Assembly: GCF_009617585.1 (NCBI RefSeq)
Contig: NZ_WIXI01000045.1
Location: 273,156 to 337,155, forward strand
DNA length: 64,000 nucleotides
Direction of reading: 5' to 3'
Source of the DNA: Endobacterium cereale
GTDB lineage: Bacteria; Pseudomonadota; Alphaproteobacteria; Rhizobiales; Rhizobiaceae
This document shows, one piece after another, positions 46,876 to 55,646 of the stretch. A program made the translations under genes and the position numbers. The number at the start of each line of letters is the position of its first letter. Within the stretch, counting starts at the first letter, position 1. The notes under the pieces were generated by a model. It was not told the DNA's origin, made no database searches, and was given only the letters and a program-made list of their open reading frames with translations.

Positions 46876-47485
46876 AATCTTTCCGCAGGCGATCGATTTC
46901 CGGCTGGCAGAAACACCCTTCCAGATGGTCGTTGACCATGCCCATGGCCTGCATGAAGGCATAGACGGTGGTCGGCCCGACAAAGGTCCAGCCGCGTTTC
47001 TTCAGGTCTTTTGACAGGCGCGTGGAAACCGGCGTGGTCGGGTTGGCGCGCAACGTCTCCAGATCCATCACATCAGGGCGTTCATGGCCCTGCGGCTCAT
47101 AGGACCAGAAAAATCTGGCCAGCGAACCGAACTCGTCCCGCAAGGTTATGGCGCGGCGGGCATTGTTGATCGTCGAAACGATCTTGCCACGGTGGCGGAT
47201 GATACCGGCATCGGCAAGGCAGCGGGCGATATCGTCCTCACCGAACAGCGCCACCTTGTCGAAATCGAAACCGGCGAAGGCCGCACGAAAATTCTCACGC
47301 TTGCGCAGGATCGTCAGCCAGGAAAGGCCGGACTGAAACCCTTCAAGGCAGATCTTTTCGAACAGGCGAAAATCGTTGGTGACGGGGTGCCCCCATTCCT
47401 CGTCATGATAACGCCGGTAGTCCTCCAGCCCACCATGCCAGGCGCAGCGAAATTTTCCGTCCGGCCCCTCGATAATGCCCGTCAT
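46862..47485 (-). CDS. tag: DNA-3-methyladenine glycosylase I
   Basis: Tag removes 3-methyladenine from alkylated DNA in base excision repair. The 207-residue protein has FRCAWHGGLEDYRRYHDEEWG (zinc-site Cys and His near the N-terminus), EKICLEGFQSGLSWLTILRKRE (helix-hairpin-helix region), and TVYAFMQAMGMVNDHLEGCFC near the end, giving the second zinc Cys/His. The length is typical of Tag. It converges with a HAD gene. Confidence 0.95.
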   Translation of the reverse strand: MTGIIEGPDGKFRCAWHGGLEDYRRYHDEEWGHPVTNDFRLFEKICLEGFQSGLSWLTILRKRENFRAAFAGFDFDKVALFGEDDIARCLADAGIIRHRGKIVSTINNARRAITLRDEFGSLARFFWSYEPQGHERPDVMDLETLRANPTTPVSTRLSKDLKKRGWTFVGPTTVYAFMQAMGMVNDHLEGCFCQPEIDRLRKDFKRP

Positions 47486-47710
47486 GCCCGTTCTTCCTGC
47501 CCGTTAACGCGATTTCGGCGGCATTCATAACACGTCAACCACGTCTTCCAACCACCCGGTAACCCTGCTGAAAGCTTTACGCGCGGTGATATCTTCAACC
47601 GAGATCAAATTTACCATTCGCTTGTGAATTGGCGACCAAGGTTCCGCAAGATCAAAGCCGGAAGCGGAAGAAGAATTCCCGCAATCGGCCAGTGAAAAGC
47701 GTTGGAGCCG

Positions 47711-48562
47711 ATGACGATGAAGAAGAACCTGCCTTCCGCCAGATTTTTGGGTCTTCTGGCCCTCGGCCTTGCCACCACCTTGTCCTTTGCCCCGGCGAAC
47801 GCGCAGGATCGCTACCGCGAGCGCCCGCCGGTCGTCGTCAGCCCCGACCTGACCGCGCCATGGCTGATGCAGTTGGGTGAAGCCCCGCGTCAGGCTGCAC
47901 CGCGTTACCGTACCGCCGCTCCCCAGCAGCAATACGGCCAGCCCCAATATTATCGCCCGCAGGCACAGCCCCGTCGCAGCCAGCAGGCCCGTCAATACGG
48001 TTTTCCGCCAGCCCCTTCGCGCGATGCACGTCCAACGCGTCAGCAGCAGGGTGCGCAACAGGTGTCCATGCGCCGCCCCAATCTGCCGGTCATTCAGGGC
48101 AGGATCGAGCCACAATTCCTGCCACAGATGGTTTCCTACGAGACGAAATACCCGGCCGGCACGATCGTCATCGATACCAATAACCGCTTCCTGTATCTCG
48201 TGATGGACGGCGGTCAGGCCAAACGCTACGGCGTGGGCGTCGGCAAGCCGGGTTTCGAATGGGCCGGCGAACACAAGGTGACCCGCAAGGCCGAATGGCC
48301 GACATGGATCCCGCCGCAGGAAATGATCAGCCGTGAAGCCGCCAAGGGCCATTACCTGCCGGCGCGCATGGACGGCGGGCCGGAAAACCCACTTGGCGCG
48401 CGTGCGCTTTATCTCGGCTCGACGCTCTATCGCATCCACGGCACCAACGCGCCATGGACGATCGGCAGCGCCGTTTCCTCCGGCTGCATCCGCATGCGCA
48501 ACGAGGATGTGACCGACCTTTATGGTCTCGTCGATGTCGGCACACGCGTCATCGTCATCTGA
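47711..48562 (+). CDS. L,D-transpeptidase (YkuD), tandem copy 1
   Basis: The 283-residue protein has a signal peptide (FLGLLALGLATTLSFAP, cleavage near ANAQ), a Gln/Pro-rich linker (residues 70-120), and a C-terminal YkuD domain with IHGTNAPWTIG and VSSGCIRMRNEDV, whose Cys is catalytic. It makes 3-3 cross-links in peptidoglycan or attaches proteins in the periplasm. GGAG precedes the ATG at 47711, with a second ATG at 47717 as an alternative. A second YkuD gene follows after 164 bases. Confidence 0.92.
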   Translation: MTMKKNLPSARFLGLLALGLATTLSFAPANAQDRYRERPPVVVSPDLTAPWLMQLGEAPRQAAPRYRTAAPQQQYGQPQYYRPQAQPRRSQQARQYGFPPAPSRDARPTRQQQGAQQVSMRRPNLPVIQGRIEPQFLPQMVSYETKYPAGTIVIDTNNRFLYLVMDGGQAKRYGVGVGKPGFEWAGEHKVTRKAEWPTWIPPQEMISREAAKGHYLPARMDGGPENPLGARALYLGSTLYRIHGTNAPWTIGSAVSSGCIRMRNEDVTDLYGLVDVGTRVIVI

Positions 48563-48683
48563 GCAAGCTTATGTAATCCGGTATTTTGCCCGCATGATTG
48601 TGACAAGATAGACACGATGGCAGGCGTATAATGCTGTTTGGTTCCTCACATTTGTCATGCCTGATCTTGCCGTGATCAGTAGG

Positions 48684-48708
48684 CCGGGACATCTTGTCCC
48701 GGTTTTTT
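48684..48708 (+). terminator. Terminator-like hairpin in the leader of the second L,D-transpeptidase
   Basis: CCGGGACA and TGTCCCGG flank a short loop (48684-48702), followed by six T's. It ends 19 bases before the second transpeptidase ATG, and the Shine-Dalgarno GGGGG region starts soon after the T tract. It may end the first gene's message or attenuate the second. Confidence 0.85.
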
Positions 48709-48726
48709 ATATTGAAGGGGGTCTCG

Positions 48727-49416
48727 ATGAAGTCGAGTAAAGTGTTGTTCGCCATCGCGGCGATGGGTTTGAGCATGTCGCTGGCATTGCCGGTCACGCA
48801 GGCGAGCGCGCAGTCGCGCCAGCCGCAGACCACGGCAAGCGATGTCGCGCCTTCGGTGCGCAACAAGCCGGTTCCGGAAAAGTTCAAGCGTCGCATGGTG
48901 CGCTTCGCCACCAATGAAGCGCCCGGCACGATCATCGTCGATACCAACAACAAGTTCCTCTACCTCGTTGAAGGCAAGAACCGCGCGACGCGTTACGGCA
49001 TTGGTGTCGGCCGCGAAGGTTTTGGCTGGTCGGGCGAAGTAAAGATCGGTCGCAAGGCCGAGTGGCCGACATGGACGCCGCCGGCCGAAATGCGTGCCCG
49101 CGAAGCCCGCCGCGGCATCAACCTACCGGTCGTCATGAAGGGCGGCCCGGAAAACCCGCTCGGCGCCCGCGCCATGTATCTCTACAAGGGCGGCCGAGAT
49201 ACCATCTTCCGCATTCACGGCACCAATCAGCCATGGTCGATCGGCCTCAACCTGTCGTCGGGCTGCATCCGCCTGATGAACAAGGATGTCGAGCATCTCT
49301 ATGCCCGCGCCGCCGTTGGCGCCAAGGTTGTCGTCATCGGCCCGGGCTCGAAGCCGGGCGACGTCGCCTTCAGGGATCGTGGCGTTGATATTTTCCGAAC
49401 CATTTTTGGTGGTTAA
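48727..49416 (+). CDS. L,D-transpeptidase (YkuD), tandem copy 2
   Basis: The 229-residue protein has a signal peptide (VLFAIAAMGLSMSLALP, cleavage near ASAQ), a short linker, and a YkuD domain with IHGTNQPWSIG and LSSGCIRLMNKDV. The catalytic Cys is present. It is closely related to its upstream neighbour (shared APGTIIVDTNNKFLYLVE and GRKAEWPTWTPPAEM) but lacks the long Gln/Pro linker. GAAGGGGG precedes the ATG at 48727. A terminator-like hairpin sits in its leader. Confidence 0.92.
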   Translation: MKSSKVLFAIAAMGLSMSLALPVTQASAQSRQPQTTASDVAPSVRNKPVPEKFKRRMVRFATNEAPGTIIVDTNNKFLYLVEGKNRATRYGIGVGREGFGWSGEVKIGRKAEWPTWTPPAEMRAREARRGINLPVVMKGGPENPLGARAMYLYKGGRDTIFRIHGTNQPWSIGLNLSSGCIRLMNKDVEHLYARAAVGAKVVVIGPGSKPGDVAFRDRGVDIFRTIFGG

Positions 49417-49728
49417 ATCCACCGGCCCGTCAGCGTGAAAACGCTGCCGGGCCTCCCGCTCTGCGCCAAAGCTGACAGCCAAATCTCAAAACTGTCATAC
49501 AGCAAGGCAAAATCCGACATTTCCGTCGTATTAAGAACAGATTCAGACGTAATGTATGGATAAGTGAACAGCTGTGCAAAGCGCCGCTTGACGCTTTAAA
49601 ACCGTTAATCACAATCACTCGAATCAACGAGAGAGCATGTGATTCTCCTTTACCCGAAGGAGATATACTCTCGATTGTGACAGGCAAATTCTATATTAGA
49701 ATCATATAAACTAGGAGATTCGCAGAAA
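49417..49728. other. 312-base intergenic region with inverted repeats
   Basis: After the second transpeptidase a 13-base stem (49424-49453, GGCCCG..CGGGCC outer pairs around GAAA) lacks a T tract. Further on, AT-rich DNA leads to nested inverted repeats at 49628-49673 and the AGGAG before the Nudix gene. No gene is seen. Confidence 0.6.
49628..49673. promoter_or_regulatory. Nested inverted repeats upstream of the Nudix gene
   Basis: Outer arms CGAGAG/CTCTCG (49628-49633 with 49668-49673) enclose a perfect 7-base hairpin TCTCCTT/AAGGAGA (49644-49663). They lie 56 bases or more before the TTG start and could be an operator or leader structure. Confidence 0.5.
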
Positions 49729-50256
49729 TTGGGCTTTATCGACCGCGTTACCGCCAATGTCCGTCTGATGCTGAAGCGCCCGCCGCGACAGCAATATGCG
49801 GCCCTGTGTTATCGCGTTCGCAAGAAGCAGGCGGGTCAACTGGAAGTGCTGGTGATGACCAGCCGTGATACGGGCCGTTGGGTGATCCCCAAGGGCTGGC
49901 CGATGGAAGGCAAGAAGGCGCATGCCGTTGCCGAACGCGAGGCTTATGAAGAGGCGGGCGTGAAGGGCAAGGTTTCGAAGGATCCCCTCGGTTATTTCCA
50001 CTACCGCAAAACGCTGTCCAACGGCATGAAAGTGCCGGTCATCGTGCAGGTGCACGCGCTCGAAGTCGAGGACATGCTGAAAAGCTTTCCCGAAAAGGGC
50101 AGCCGCAAATACGAGTGGGTCAATTGCGAAGAAGCGGCCAACCGCGTCAACGAGCCGGAACTGAAAGTCCTGTTCATGCAGTTTGGCGGAGGGATGCATT
50201 CCAACACCAACAACGCTTCCGCACCGATGACCATCACAAAAACGGCCGAAGCCTGA
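49729..50256 (+). CDS. Nudix hydrolase
   Basis: The 175-residue protein has the Nudix box GWPMEGKKAHAVAEREAYEE followed by AGV, fitting GX5EX7REUXEEXGU with the catalytic REXXEE glutamates. The substrate is unknown; other members cleave diphosphate linkages such as diphosphoinositol phosphates or nucleotides, and the layout (YAALCYR, PKGWPMEGK) recalls diphosphoinositol polyphosphate hydrolases. The start is probably TTG at 49729 (MGFIDRVTANVRL), with AGGAG 12 bases upstream. The next ATG, 13 codons on, would cut the conserved first strand's leader. Confidence 0.88.
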   Translation: MGFIDRVTANVRLMLKRPPRQQYAALCYRVRKKQAGQLEVLVMTSRDTGRWVIPKGWPMEGKKAHAVAEREAYEEAGVKGKVSKDPLGYFHYRKTLSNGMKVPVIVQVHALEVEDMLKSFPEKGSRKYEWVNCEEAANRVNEPELKVLFMQFGGGMHSNTNNASAPMTITKTAEA

Positions 50257-50364
50257 ATTAATCCCCACGCAGATGCCAATGGAACGGTGCCGGCATCGGT
50301 TGCGTTCGATAGCCACCGGTAGCGCCTCAGGAAGAGAGCGCTTTGCCCATCAGGATGAACAGGA

Positions 50365-51870
50365 ATGTCCGCCAACAGACCCCGTCTGGCGAAACCTACG
50401 CTGGACAAGGATCTCGCCAAAATCTCGACGATCGAGGAAGCCTCGCGTTACCTGACGCGTGGCTTCGCCATTCATGGCGCGGCATTGATCTTTCTGGTGC
50501 TGATGGCGGCGATGGCCGGCAGCTTCGCCACCGGGCGTAGCGATGTCATTCTCGTCGTTTGCGCGGCCGCGATTGCCGGCTACATGGCGATGAACATCGG
50601 CGCCAATGATGTGACCAACAATATCGGCGCGGCGGTCGGTGCCCGCGCCATGACCATGGGTTTCGGCCTTGCGCTGGCGGCCGTCTTCGAAATCGCCGGC
50701 GCAGTGATCGGTGGTGGCCATGTGGCAAACACGATAGCCAACGGCATCATGCGCGAAGGCGTGATCACCGGCCCGGACGTATTGATCTGGGCGATGATGG
50801 CCGCCCTTCTTTCCGCCGCGCTTTTCATCAATATCGCCACCTGGCTGGGCTGGCCGATCTCCACCACCCATTCGATCGTCGGCAGCGTGATGGGCTCTGG
50901 CATTGCTGCGGCCGGGATTTCCGCCATCGACTGGACGACGGTGGGCGGCATTACCCTGAGCTGGATGATATCGCCGCTACTGGGCGCCGTGTTCGCGGCT
51001 GCCTTTCTGTATTTCATCAAGCAAACCATCATCTACCGCAGCGACAAGATCGCCGGGGCGAAACGCTGGGTGCCGGTGCTGATCGGTATCATGACCGGCA
51101 CCTTTGCCGGTTACCTTGCGCTGGTGGGGCTGGGGCAGTTGATCGAGGTTTCGACGCTGAACGCGACCCTCGTCACGGTAGGCACCGGACTGATCTCATG
51201 GCGGCTGCTGATCCCTGTCATCGCCAGACAGGCGGAGGGACTTGAGAACCGCAACCAGTCGCTTCGAAAACTGTTTCGCATTCCGTTGGTTTTTGCCGCA
51301 GCGCTGATGTCGTTTGCGCATGGCGCCAATGACGTGTCGAATGCCATCGGCCCACTGGCAGCGATTGTGTCAGCCTCACGCCATGGTGTTATCGGTCAGG
51401 TGCAGGTGCCGATGTGGGCACTTGTAATCGGCGGCCTCGGCATTTCGCTCGGGCTTGTGCTTTACGGCCCGAAACTGGTCAAGCTCGTGGGTTCGGAAAT
51501 CACCAAACTTAACCCGATGCGGGCTTATTGTGTCTCGTTGTCGACTGCGATGACGGTGATGACCGCGGCATGGATCGGTGTGCCGGTGTCCTCCACCCAT
51601 ATTGCTGTCGGCGCGGTTTTCGGTGTCGGTTTCTTTCGCGAATGGTACACGCGCCACTCCCGCAGGCGTTACGAATATCTGCGCGTGCGCGCCGGCGAAG
51701 AACCCGATGCGGCGGAACCGATCGAGCGTAACGACGACGAGTTTCGTCACCGATATCTGGTACGCCGCTCGCATTTCTTGAGCATCATTGCCGCATGGAC
51801 GATCACGCTTCCTTGCGCAGCAGCCCTTTCGGTCGTTATGAGCCTGATCATGTTCGCGATCTTCCTTTGA
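50365..51870 (+). CDS. Inorganic phosphate transporter, PiT family
   Basis: The 501-residue protein has two PiT half-signatures: MNIGANDVTNNIGAAVGARA in the first half and FAHGANDVSNAIGPLAAI in the second. About 10-12 membrane segments are present, with a cytoplasmic loop around residues 225-310 and a charged stretch near residue 440 (RRRYEYLRVRAGEEP). It takes up phosphate with protons or metal-phosphate. No adjacent DUF47 (pit accessory) gene is seen. AGGATGAAC precedes the ATG. Confidence 0.93.
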   Translation: MSANRPRLAKPTLDKDLAKISTIEEASRYLTRGFAIHGAALIFLVLMAAMAGSFATGRSDVILVVCAAAIAGYMAMNIGANDVTNNIGAAVGARAMTMGFGLALAAVFEIAGAVIGGGHVANTIANGIMREGVITGPDVLIWAMMAALLSAALFINIATWLGWPISTTHSIVGSVMGSGIAAAGISAIDWTTVGGITLSWMISPLLGAVFAAAFLYFIKQTIIYRSDKIAGAKRWVPVLIGIMTGTFAGYLALVGLGQLIEVSTLNATLVTVGTGLISWRLLIPVIARQAEGLENRNQSLRKLFRIPLVFAAALMSFAHGANDVSNAIGPLAAIVSASRHGVIGQVQVPMWALVIGGLGISLGLVLYGPKLVKLVGSEITKLNPMRAYCVSLSTAMTVMTAAWIGVPVSSTHIAVGAVFGVGFFREWYTRHSRRRYEYLRVRAGEEPDAAEPIERNDDEFRHRYLVRRSHFLSIIAAWTITLPCAAALSVVMSLIMFAIFL

Positions 51871-51894
51871 TCGCCAAAACGGGATTTTGAAATC

Positions 51895-52632
51895 ATGCGC
51901 GCCAATTTCCGGATGCAGCGGCTTTTTGTTGAAAACGACATCACCTCAGGCACTGCGATCGAGGCGACATCGGAACAGTTCAACTATCTCGTCAACGTGC
52001 TGCGGATGGTGGCGGATGCCGAGGTGCTGATCTTCAACGGCCGCGATGGCGAGTGGCGGGCGCGCCTCACCTTCCCCAGCCGCAAGAAACTGCTGCTTGA
52101 GCCCGTGGAGCAGACACGGCCGCAGCCGCAAGCTTCCGACCTGCACTACCTGTTCGCACCCTTGAAGACCGGACGGCTGGATTATCTGGTGCAGAAGGCG
52201 GTGGAAATGGGCGCCGGCCTGCTGCAGCCTGTCATGACCCAGCACGTGCAGGGCAAGATCAACAGCATGGACCGGCTGGCTGCGAATGTCATCGAGGCCG
52301 CCGAACAGTGCGGCATATTGTCGATCCCTGAAGTAACACCCCCTAAAAAACTTGGCGAACTTCTGGAGAACTGGCCGGCGGATCGGCGTATTATCTTTTG
52401 CGACGAAGGCGACCAGGGACAGAACCCGCTGCCGATCCTTTCCGCCATCAAGGAAACCAAACTGGCGCTGCTGGTGGGACCGGAAGGCGGCTTTTCCGAT
52501 GAGGAAAGGCAGGTTTTGCGGAGCCTTCCTTTCGTCACAGCGATCCCACTCGGGCCTCGCATCCTGAGGGCAGATACGGCGGCCGTGGCAGCCTTAACCG
52601 TCATTCAGGCAAGCATTGGCGACTGGCAGTAA
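51895..52632 (+). CDS. rsmE: 16S rRNA (uracil(1498)-N(3))-methyltransferase
   Basis: RsmE methylates U1498 of 16S rRNA. The 245-residue protein is a SPOUT (knotted) methyltransferase: [38 protein letters not shown], and the knot region [14 protein letters not shown] then [17 protein letters not shown]. It follows pit by 24 bases and precedes gshA by about 140 bases. Confidence 0.95.
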   Translation: MRANFRMQRLFVENDITSGTAIEATSEQFNYLVNVLRMVADAEVLIFNGRDGEWRARLTFPSRKKLLLEPVEQTRPQPQASDLHYLFAPLKTGRLDYLVQKAVEMGAGLLQPVMTQHVQGKINSMDRLAANVIEAAEQCGILSIPEVTPPKKLGELLENWPADRRIIFCDEGDQGQNPLPILSAIKETKLALLVGPEGGFSDEERQVLRSLPFVTAIPLGPRILRADTAAVAALTVIQASIGDWQ

Positions 52633-52771
52633 AGCCACAGCGGCAGATTTGACACACAACTACCTGATTTTCTGAAGGCTCGTTGAAACAAATTCACTTG
52701 CACCGCACATGAAAGCGGTTCAAGCAGCCGGACGTTCGTGAGACAAAACGGCACTCCAAAAGGTACTTTAA

Positions 52772-54145
52772 ATGGCACGTGACACCACCGATCATACGCC
52801 CCTCACTTCGGTGTCCGAACTGTCGGCCTATCTGGCTGGCGGCGCCAAGCCCAAGGACAAGTTTCGCCTTGGCACGGAACATGAAAAATTCGGCTTCTTC
52901 ACCAGTAATCTCGCGCCCGTTCCCTACGAGGGCGAGGCCAGCATTTCCGCGCTTCTCAAGGGCATGCAGGACAAGCTTGGCTGGGAGCCGATCACCGATG
53001 CCGGCAACATTATCGGCCTTTCCGATACCAGCGGCATGGGCGCGATCTCGATCGAGCCGGGCGGTCAATTCGAGCTTTCCGGCGCGCCGCTGGAGACGCT
53101 GCACGAAACCAGGACCGAGACCGAACACCATCTGGCCGCCCTCAAGGAAGTGGCCGACCCGATGGGCATCCGTTTCCTCGGCATCGGCGGCAGCCCGAAA
53201 TGGTCTCTGGCGGAAACCCCGCGCATGCCAAAATCGCGCTATGACATCATGACCCGCTACATGCCGAAGGTCGGCACACGCGGTCTCGACATGATGTACC
53301 GCACCTGCACTATCCAGGTGAACCTGGACTTCGCCTCCGAAACCGACATGGCGCGAAAACTGTCGCTGTCGATGAAGCTGCAACCGCTAGCAACAGCGCT
53401 GTTTGCCGCCTCGCCCTTTACCGAAAACCGCCCGAACGGTTTTCTCTCATGGCGCGGCAATATCTGGGGCGATACCGACAATGCGCGCTCCGGCCTGTTG
53501 CGCGCCGCCTTCGAGCCAGGTTTCGGTTTCGACAGTTACGTGGAATGGGCGCTCGACGTGCCGATGTATTTCATCGTCCGTGATGGCCGTTACCGCGACT
53601 GCACCGACATTACCTTCCGCCAGTTCATGGACGGCGCGCTGAAGGGCAAGATCGCGGAATGGGAGCCGACGCTCGGCGACTGGACCAACCACCTTTCCAC
53701 GCTCTTCCCCGATGTGCGCCTGAAGCGTTACCTTGAAATGCGTGGTGCCGATGGTGGCCCGCTGTCGCATATCTGTGCGCTGCCGGCCTTCTGGGTCGGC
53801 CTGCTTTATGATGACGCGGCATTCGATGCCGCCGAGGCGATGACGGCGAACTGGACTTTCGAGGACGTGCAGTCGATGCGCGATGCCGTGCCGACGGTCG
53901 GCCTTTCAGCAGAACTGCGCGGCATGCCGCTCTTCGATGTCGCCCGCGATATTCTCGACATCTCTTCTGCCGGCCTGAAAGCCCGTGATTTTCGTAATGC
54001 GGAAGGCGCGGATGAGAGTGTCTATCTGGCACCGCTGGACGGCATCCTCAAGAACAAGGCAACGCTCGCCCAGGAACTGCTGACGCTTTACAATGGCAGC
54101 TGGCTGAACAGCGTCGATCCTGTTTTCGAACAGTACCAGTACTAA
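52772..54145 (+). CDS. gshA: Glutamate-cysteine ligase, class II (plant/alphaproteobacterial type)
   Basis: This enzyme makes gamma-glutamylcysteine, the first step of glutathione synthesis. The 457-residue protein matches the plant-type family: FRLGTEHEKFGF near the N-terminus (substrate Glu), AISIEPGGQFELSGAPLETLH, RYDIMTRYMPKVGTRGLDMM, and TCTIQVNLDFASETDM. The E. coli type family lacks this pattern. AAGGTAC precedes the ATG. Glutathione made here is the ligand of Kef-type antiporters such as the one at 11 kb. Confidence 0.96.
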   Translation: MARDTTDHTPLTSVSELSAYLAGGAKPKDKFRLGTEHEKFGFFTSNLAPVPYEGEASISALLKGMQDKLGWEPITDAGNIIGLSDTSGMGAISIEPGGQFELSGAPLETLHETRTETEHHLAALKEVADPMGIRFLGIGGSPKWSLAETPRMPKSRYDIMTRYMPKVGTRGLDMMYRTCTIQVNLDFASETDMARKLSLSMKLQPLATALFAASPFTENRPNGFLSWRGNIWGDTDNARSGLLRAAFEPGFGFDSYVEWALDVPMYFIVRDGRYRDCTDITFRQFMDGALKGKIAEWEPTLGDWTNHLSTLFPDVRLKRYLEMRGADGGPLSHICALPAFWVGLLYDDAAFDAAEAMTANWTFEDVQSMRDAVPTVGLSAELRGMPLFDVARDILDISSAGLKARDFRNAEGADESVYLAPLDGILKNKATLAQELLTLYNGSWLNSVDPVFEQYQY

Positions 54146-54333
54146 ATCTTGCAACACTTATTGCGCGATTTCGGAACCAAGCTTCGCGCAAAATCTTTCC
54201 CGATATAATCTTTCGCATCGCCTCGAAAATCTTCTCGATTTTCGACAGGCGGATGCGGGAGATCAAAACGCTGCATGTCCAGAAGCGCGATAGGCGCAGG
54301 GACGCGGCAGATGTGTTGGGGAGGTCGTGGCAC

Positions 54334-55080
54334 ATGCTGCCATTGTTCGAGATGATGCTGAAGGCGCAGAATGGTGCCGTGACCGAGGCGCTGGCAAAGC
54401 AGTTCGGCCTGGCGCAGAGCCAAGCGGAACACGCGATCGAGGCATTGATGCCGGCCTTTTCGTCCGGCCTGAAACGCACGACCGCCAATCCCTACGATCT
54501 CGGCCCGCTGATATCGGCGATGTTTTCCGGCACTTACGGCAAGTATTTCGACAACATCGGCAAGGCTTTTAGCGATCAGGGCAAGGCGGACGGCAATGTC
54601 GTGCTCGAACACCTGTTCGGTTCCAAGGAAGTTTCCCGTGCCGTTGCCGCACAGGCCGAACAGTTTACCGGCATCGGACAGGACGTTCTCAAACGCATGC
54701 TGCCGGTGATCGCCGGCACGATGATGGGCGGGCTGTTCAAGCAGGCAACCGGTCAGTTGGGCGATACGGAGATCTATCCGATGGCGGCGATCAGTCAGAA
54801 CTGGATGAAGATCATGGGGTTCGGCCAGGCCGCCTCAAAGGCGACGACAAGCGGCAATGAAGCCTTCCAGTCCGCCTTCGACAACCTTTATGCCCAGGCG
54901 ATGCGGGCCATGTGGGGACTGGAAGGGCCGGAAAAACCGCAATTGCCCACGCCGTTATCCAGTCCACTTGTCGATGCGCTCATCAGCATGTTCGAAAGCG
55001 GGCTTGAAGTTCAGAAGAGCTACCAGAAAAACATGGAAGCGATCTTCGACCATTATCTCGGTCCTGCCGAAAAGCCTTAG
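54334..55080 (+). CDS. DUF937 domain-containing protein
   Basis: The 248-residue protein starts MLPLFEMMLKAQNGAVTEAL and has the DUF937 features: AKQFGLAQSQAEHAIEALMPAF, GSKEVSRAVAAQAEQFTGIG, LKRMLPVIAGTMMGGLFKQ. DUF937 (YidB-like) proteins have no firm function. GGGAGG precedes the ATG at 54334, while an in-frame upstream start at 54253 would add an unrelated basic leader. The C-terminal half (residues 160-248) is alpha-helical and resembles no domain I know. Confidence 0.8.
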   Translation: MLPLFEMMLKAQNGAVTEALAKQFGLAQSQAEHAIEALMPAFSSGLKRTTANPYDLGPLISAMFSGTYGKYFDNIGKAFSDQGKADGNVVLEHLFGSKEVSRAVAAQAEQFTGIGQDVLKRMLPVIAGTMMGGLFKQATGQLGDTEIYPMAAISQNWMKIMGFGQAASKATTSGNEAFQSAFDNLYAQAMRAMWGLEGPEKPQLPTPLSSPLVDALISMFESGLEVQKSYQKNMEAIFDHYLGPAEKP

Positions 55081-55090
55081 ACACGAAAAA

Positions 55091-55118
55091 GCCCGGCACG
55101 GGGCGGACCGGGCCGGGC
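55091..55118 (-). terminator. Terminator for the DUF1127 gene
   Basis: GCCCGGC and GCCGGGC flank a GC-rich loop (55091-55118). On the minus strand it runs into five T's (A's at 55086-55090), past the DUF1127 stop at 55163. It may also serve the convergent DUF937 gene. Confidence 0.8.
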
Positions 55119-55162
55119 AAGAGGCAGGGCTATTGGCATGACCCTGCGGGGAAAACTCTGAC

Positions 55163-55456
55163 TTATCTTTCCAGCGACAGAAGATAGGCGCGACGGCCGC
55201 GCTGTCTTGCTGCGGAAAGAAGGCGATAGGGATCGTCCAGCACGCCGGACTGGGTGAGCGCCCGCTCGACATCGCTGCGTGTCAAACCGAGGTCGCTCAG
55301 TTGCTGATCGTCGAAATCCAGCAAGGGATTGAGCGCGGCGCGATTTTTCAAGGCGCGCCACAGGCTGGCAAAACGCACGTTCAGACGGCCAAGAAACGTG
55401 GTGCCGCGGGTTACGCCAACCAATCCAAGTTCTGTCATCCGTTCATTCGTGCGCAT
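55163..55456 (-). CDS. DUF1127 domain-containing small protein
   Basis: The 97-residue protein has the DUF1127 motif: LNPLLDFDDQQLSDLGLTRSDV (about residues 42-63), ending with RRAYLLSLER. It is longer than the minimal 45-60-residue DUF1127 proteins because of an Arg-rich N-terminus (RFASLWRALKNRA). Small DUF1127 proteins in Agrobacterium have been linked to phosphate, carbon and RNA-turnover responses. GAGAGGA precedes the ATG. It is divergent from a LysR regulator, which may control it. Confidence 0.85.
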   Translation of the reverse strand: MRTNERMTELGLVGVTRGTTFLGRLNVRFASLWRALKNRAALNPLLDFDDQQLSDLGLTRSDVERALTQSGVLDDPYRLLSAARQRGRRAYLLSLER

Positions 55457-55646
55457 GGCCTTATCCTCTCGTCAGGCACGGGAAAGACCGCTCCGACGCT
55501 GTAAACGGCCGGCAAGCGGTCAGGGGAACTTCGCTCTTTCGAAGCGTTGTTGCTCTGGAATTGCGTTTCGTTATGCGAGATCACTATTGATCAGTCCAAC
55601 GAATGTTTCTAATGGTTATCATCAACCAACCTGATGGATCACACCC

